Origin: Girardinichthys multiradiatus
Lineage: Eukaryota; Chordata; Actinopteri; Cyprinodontiformes; Goodeidae
DNA length: 64,000 bases
Assembly (NCBI RefSeq): GCF_021462225.1
Contig: NC_061816.1
Span: forward strand, 13,479,390 to 13,543,389
Reading direction: 5' to 3'
The notes beneath the pieces are model-generated. The model was given only the letters and a program-made list of their open reading frames with translations. It was not told where the DNA came from and made no database searches. The position numbers were made by a program, and so were the translations under genes. Positions 62,185-64,000 of the stretch are shown here, piece by piece (the first letter of the stretch is position 1; every line of letters starts with the position of its first letter).

Positions 62185-64000
62185 TACAGTCACTCACATT
62201 CAATGGGTGAAAAATCTATTCAATAGAGAGCTCACCCAACCACAGTTTCAGGTTTTGGCCAAAGATTTCATAGAGGACAAAAAAAAAAGATCTTTCATGA
62301 GATCGCCATAATTGACGAATTATTCCCAAAGTCCAAAAGCATTCATAGCCCCTTAATCGTTTTACAATTTATCACATTACTAATTTGGTTAATTCAAAAG
62401 TCAGTTGATTGCAGTAAATTTTATCCAGGGGTAAAAGGGTCCACATGCTGCTTAACGAACCAGTAAAATACTTAGAGGGCAACGGTTCTATTGAAACAGA
62501 ACTAATGTAAAGCAGCAAAGAAAATGCTGCCAAACTTAGACAGACATGTTAAATCAACTAAATAGAAATGTTAAAATCATGAGATACTGTAAGATCTGTC
62601 TTGAAATACAGGAATGCACCTGAAAGAATCCAAAGATTAAAGTCAAATATCCCCTATTGTTGCCTTGGCAGTTAATCAATATCACTCCTTGTCTTTTAGC
62701 TCCATGCCTCTGGATGTTGCACCCTCTCCAGCCATGAGGGCAATCAAGTCAGAAAGCATGTTCACACAGTATCACTGTGATGACACTGAAGGAGTGCAGT
62801 GGATCTTATAGAATCTGGTAAATCTAACTTTAATCTTGTGTCCTGGTAAGAAGCCGACATTTTGAAATTCTGTATGTAGACAAACAGGTAAAGTGATGCT
62901 CTTGTCTGACTCCATCCATCAACTCATTCGTGTGAGAATCATATGGACTCTGTCAAGAACCAAATTTTTAAATGCCATAAGGTTCAGAATGGATTAACTC
63001 TGACAAATATTTCATAGTCCAGATATAGTCCCTTGTGATGGCAATGAGTCACACATGGATGTATGATGTATATATATTTTATCCTGCTAAATGTCTATGC
63101 AATGAGTGACTGAACCAAGATTTAAAATTGGAGAGAATTTTTAGGAATTGTTTATAAGCAACTTAATACCTCACCCATGACTAATTCAGTTAACTGTATG
63201 CTGCAGGAAACATTTTTTAAAAACCTCACTGTAAATTCTGTTAGAATTTTAATGAGGTTTATTCTATTTCAAATATAAATTAAAGGTTTATATATATCCA
63301 TTTTAATAGCAGATAGGTGTCTTACGAGAGCATACTTTGCATAATTTTATGTTCTCTTCCTTTTTGTTGTCTGCCTTTTTTTAAGAAGTTAACATAGCAC
63401 AGAATATAGGCATATGTTACCAATTATTCAGCCTGTCCTTTTGTTATGGTTGAAAAAGTGTCACTTATTTATATATTTCACCAAATCAACATGAAGCAAA
63501 AATCTTTCAAATAACAGTTGTAAAGCAGTAATATGTATTGAATTCAATATTTATTACAGTTAAATATATAGGATCAATTAATAAAAAACTTAATCTCAAG
63601 GCACTTGAGGTTCTAATTCATATCTGCTATATTAAATACAAATCTAGTTTAAAACAATATTGTTCATTTATAGCTTTGCAACCTAATAACTGAGTGAAAT
63701 TAATACAATTATTTTAACTGATAAAATAATTTTGTCCCACTTCATGTTCAATGCTACAGTTAAAAGTGACCAACAACATAAAGTGATTCCACCAGTCACA
63801 CCACATTACAAAGCTTGTTACAGGACAATAGATTTAGGCACATCACAACATTGATCCATGTCTTTTCATCTAGAAGGTAGAAGTAAAAAGTTAAGTCATA
63901 AAACAGTTTTCAATTGATTTCCCCTCAGGGGTAATTGGGAAGCAAACACACTCAAGTTGATATTTTATTTAGTTTACTGTTAGCTTTCTCACATACTGGA
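62185..64000. other. A+T-rich intergenic DNA, nothing recognised
   Basis: No open frame of note, no repeat ends, and no RNA-gene pattern to the end of the window. Confidence 0.45.

Overview
The window looks like a stretch of teleost (ray-finned fish) nuclear DNA. It is A+T-rich and has no operons or dense genes. It is packed with repeat families typical of fish genomes: at least seven groups of Tc1/mariner-type transposons, L2-, RTE- and CR1/Rex1-type LINEs, hAT and PIF/Harbinger elements, solo LTRs and a tRNA-derived SINE. I found no complete host protein-coding gene. The best host-like candidates are a two-exon fragment of a SWIM-zinc-finger gene (about 25209-26426, minus strand) and one small splice-bounded exon candidate near 35005-35099. 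The species cannot be fixed from what I can see.

Layout. 436-2006: decayed hAT element with a frameshifted BED zinc finger. 4437-4690: Tc1 remnant. 4779-11030: two head-to-tail L2 LINE copies on the minus strand. The longer one is interrupted by a solo LTR (5585-6009), an internally deleted Tc1 (6529-7506) and a PIF/Harbinger 5' fragment with a MADF-domain start (7704-8206). 12879-14141: decayed Tc1 with clear ends. 17105-17870: Tc1 remnant. 19128-23012: a nested stack, a group 2 Tc1 carrying a 1.06-kb solo LTR and a younger group 3 Tc1 whose transposase frame is still open. 23173-23931 and 28832-29192: 5'-truncated RTE (Rex3-like) LINE copies with 12-bp target duplications. 24800-25040: short hAT MITE with a perfect 8-bp duplication. 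26954-27441: solo LTR inside a Tc1 remnant. 30300-34362: several Tc1 remnants, one of them hosting a group 2 Tc1. 35797-36818: second copy of the 1-kb solo LTR. 37703-38966 and 39630-41236: two more Tc1 copies. 41406-42960: Harbinger-like element. 43740-45010: hAT transposase remnant. 46495-47175, 49530-50240, 51770-51855, 55060-55715 and 59850-60330: Tc1 debris. 48345-49375: probable solo LTR. 51972-53510: CR1/Rex1-type LINE. 58185-58356: tRNA-derived SINE. 60555-62182: second group 3 Tc1, nearly complete but with an in-frame stop and a lost catalytic Asp. The remainder is A+T-rich intergenic DNA without recognisable genes.

The elements do not form a pathway; they record successive insertions. 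Target-site duplications (TA for Tc1, 4-5 bp for LTRs, 8 bp for hAT, 12 bp for RTE) allow several events to be ordered. The most informative parts are the stack at 19128-23014, the mosaic L2 at 4779-10205, and the two group 3 Tc1 copies, whose defects are complementary in position. I did not find a convincing undescribed biological system. Family names come from recognised protein motifs and ends, not from a database search.
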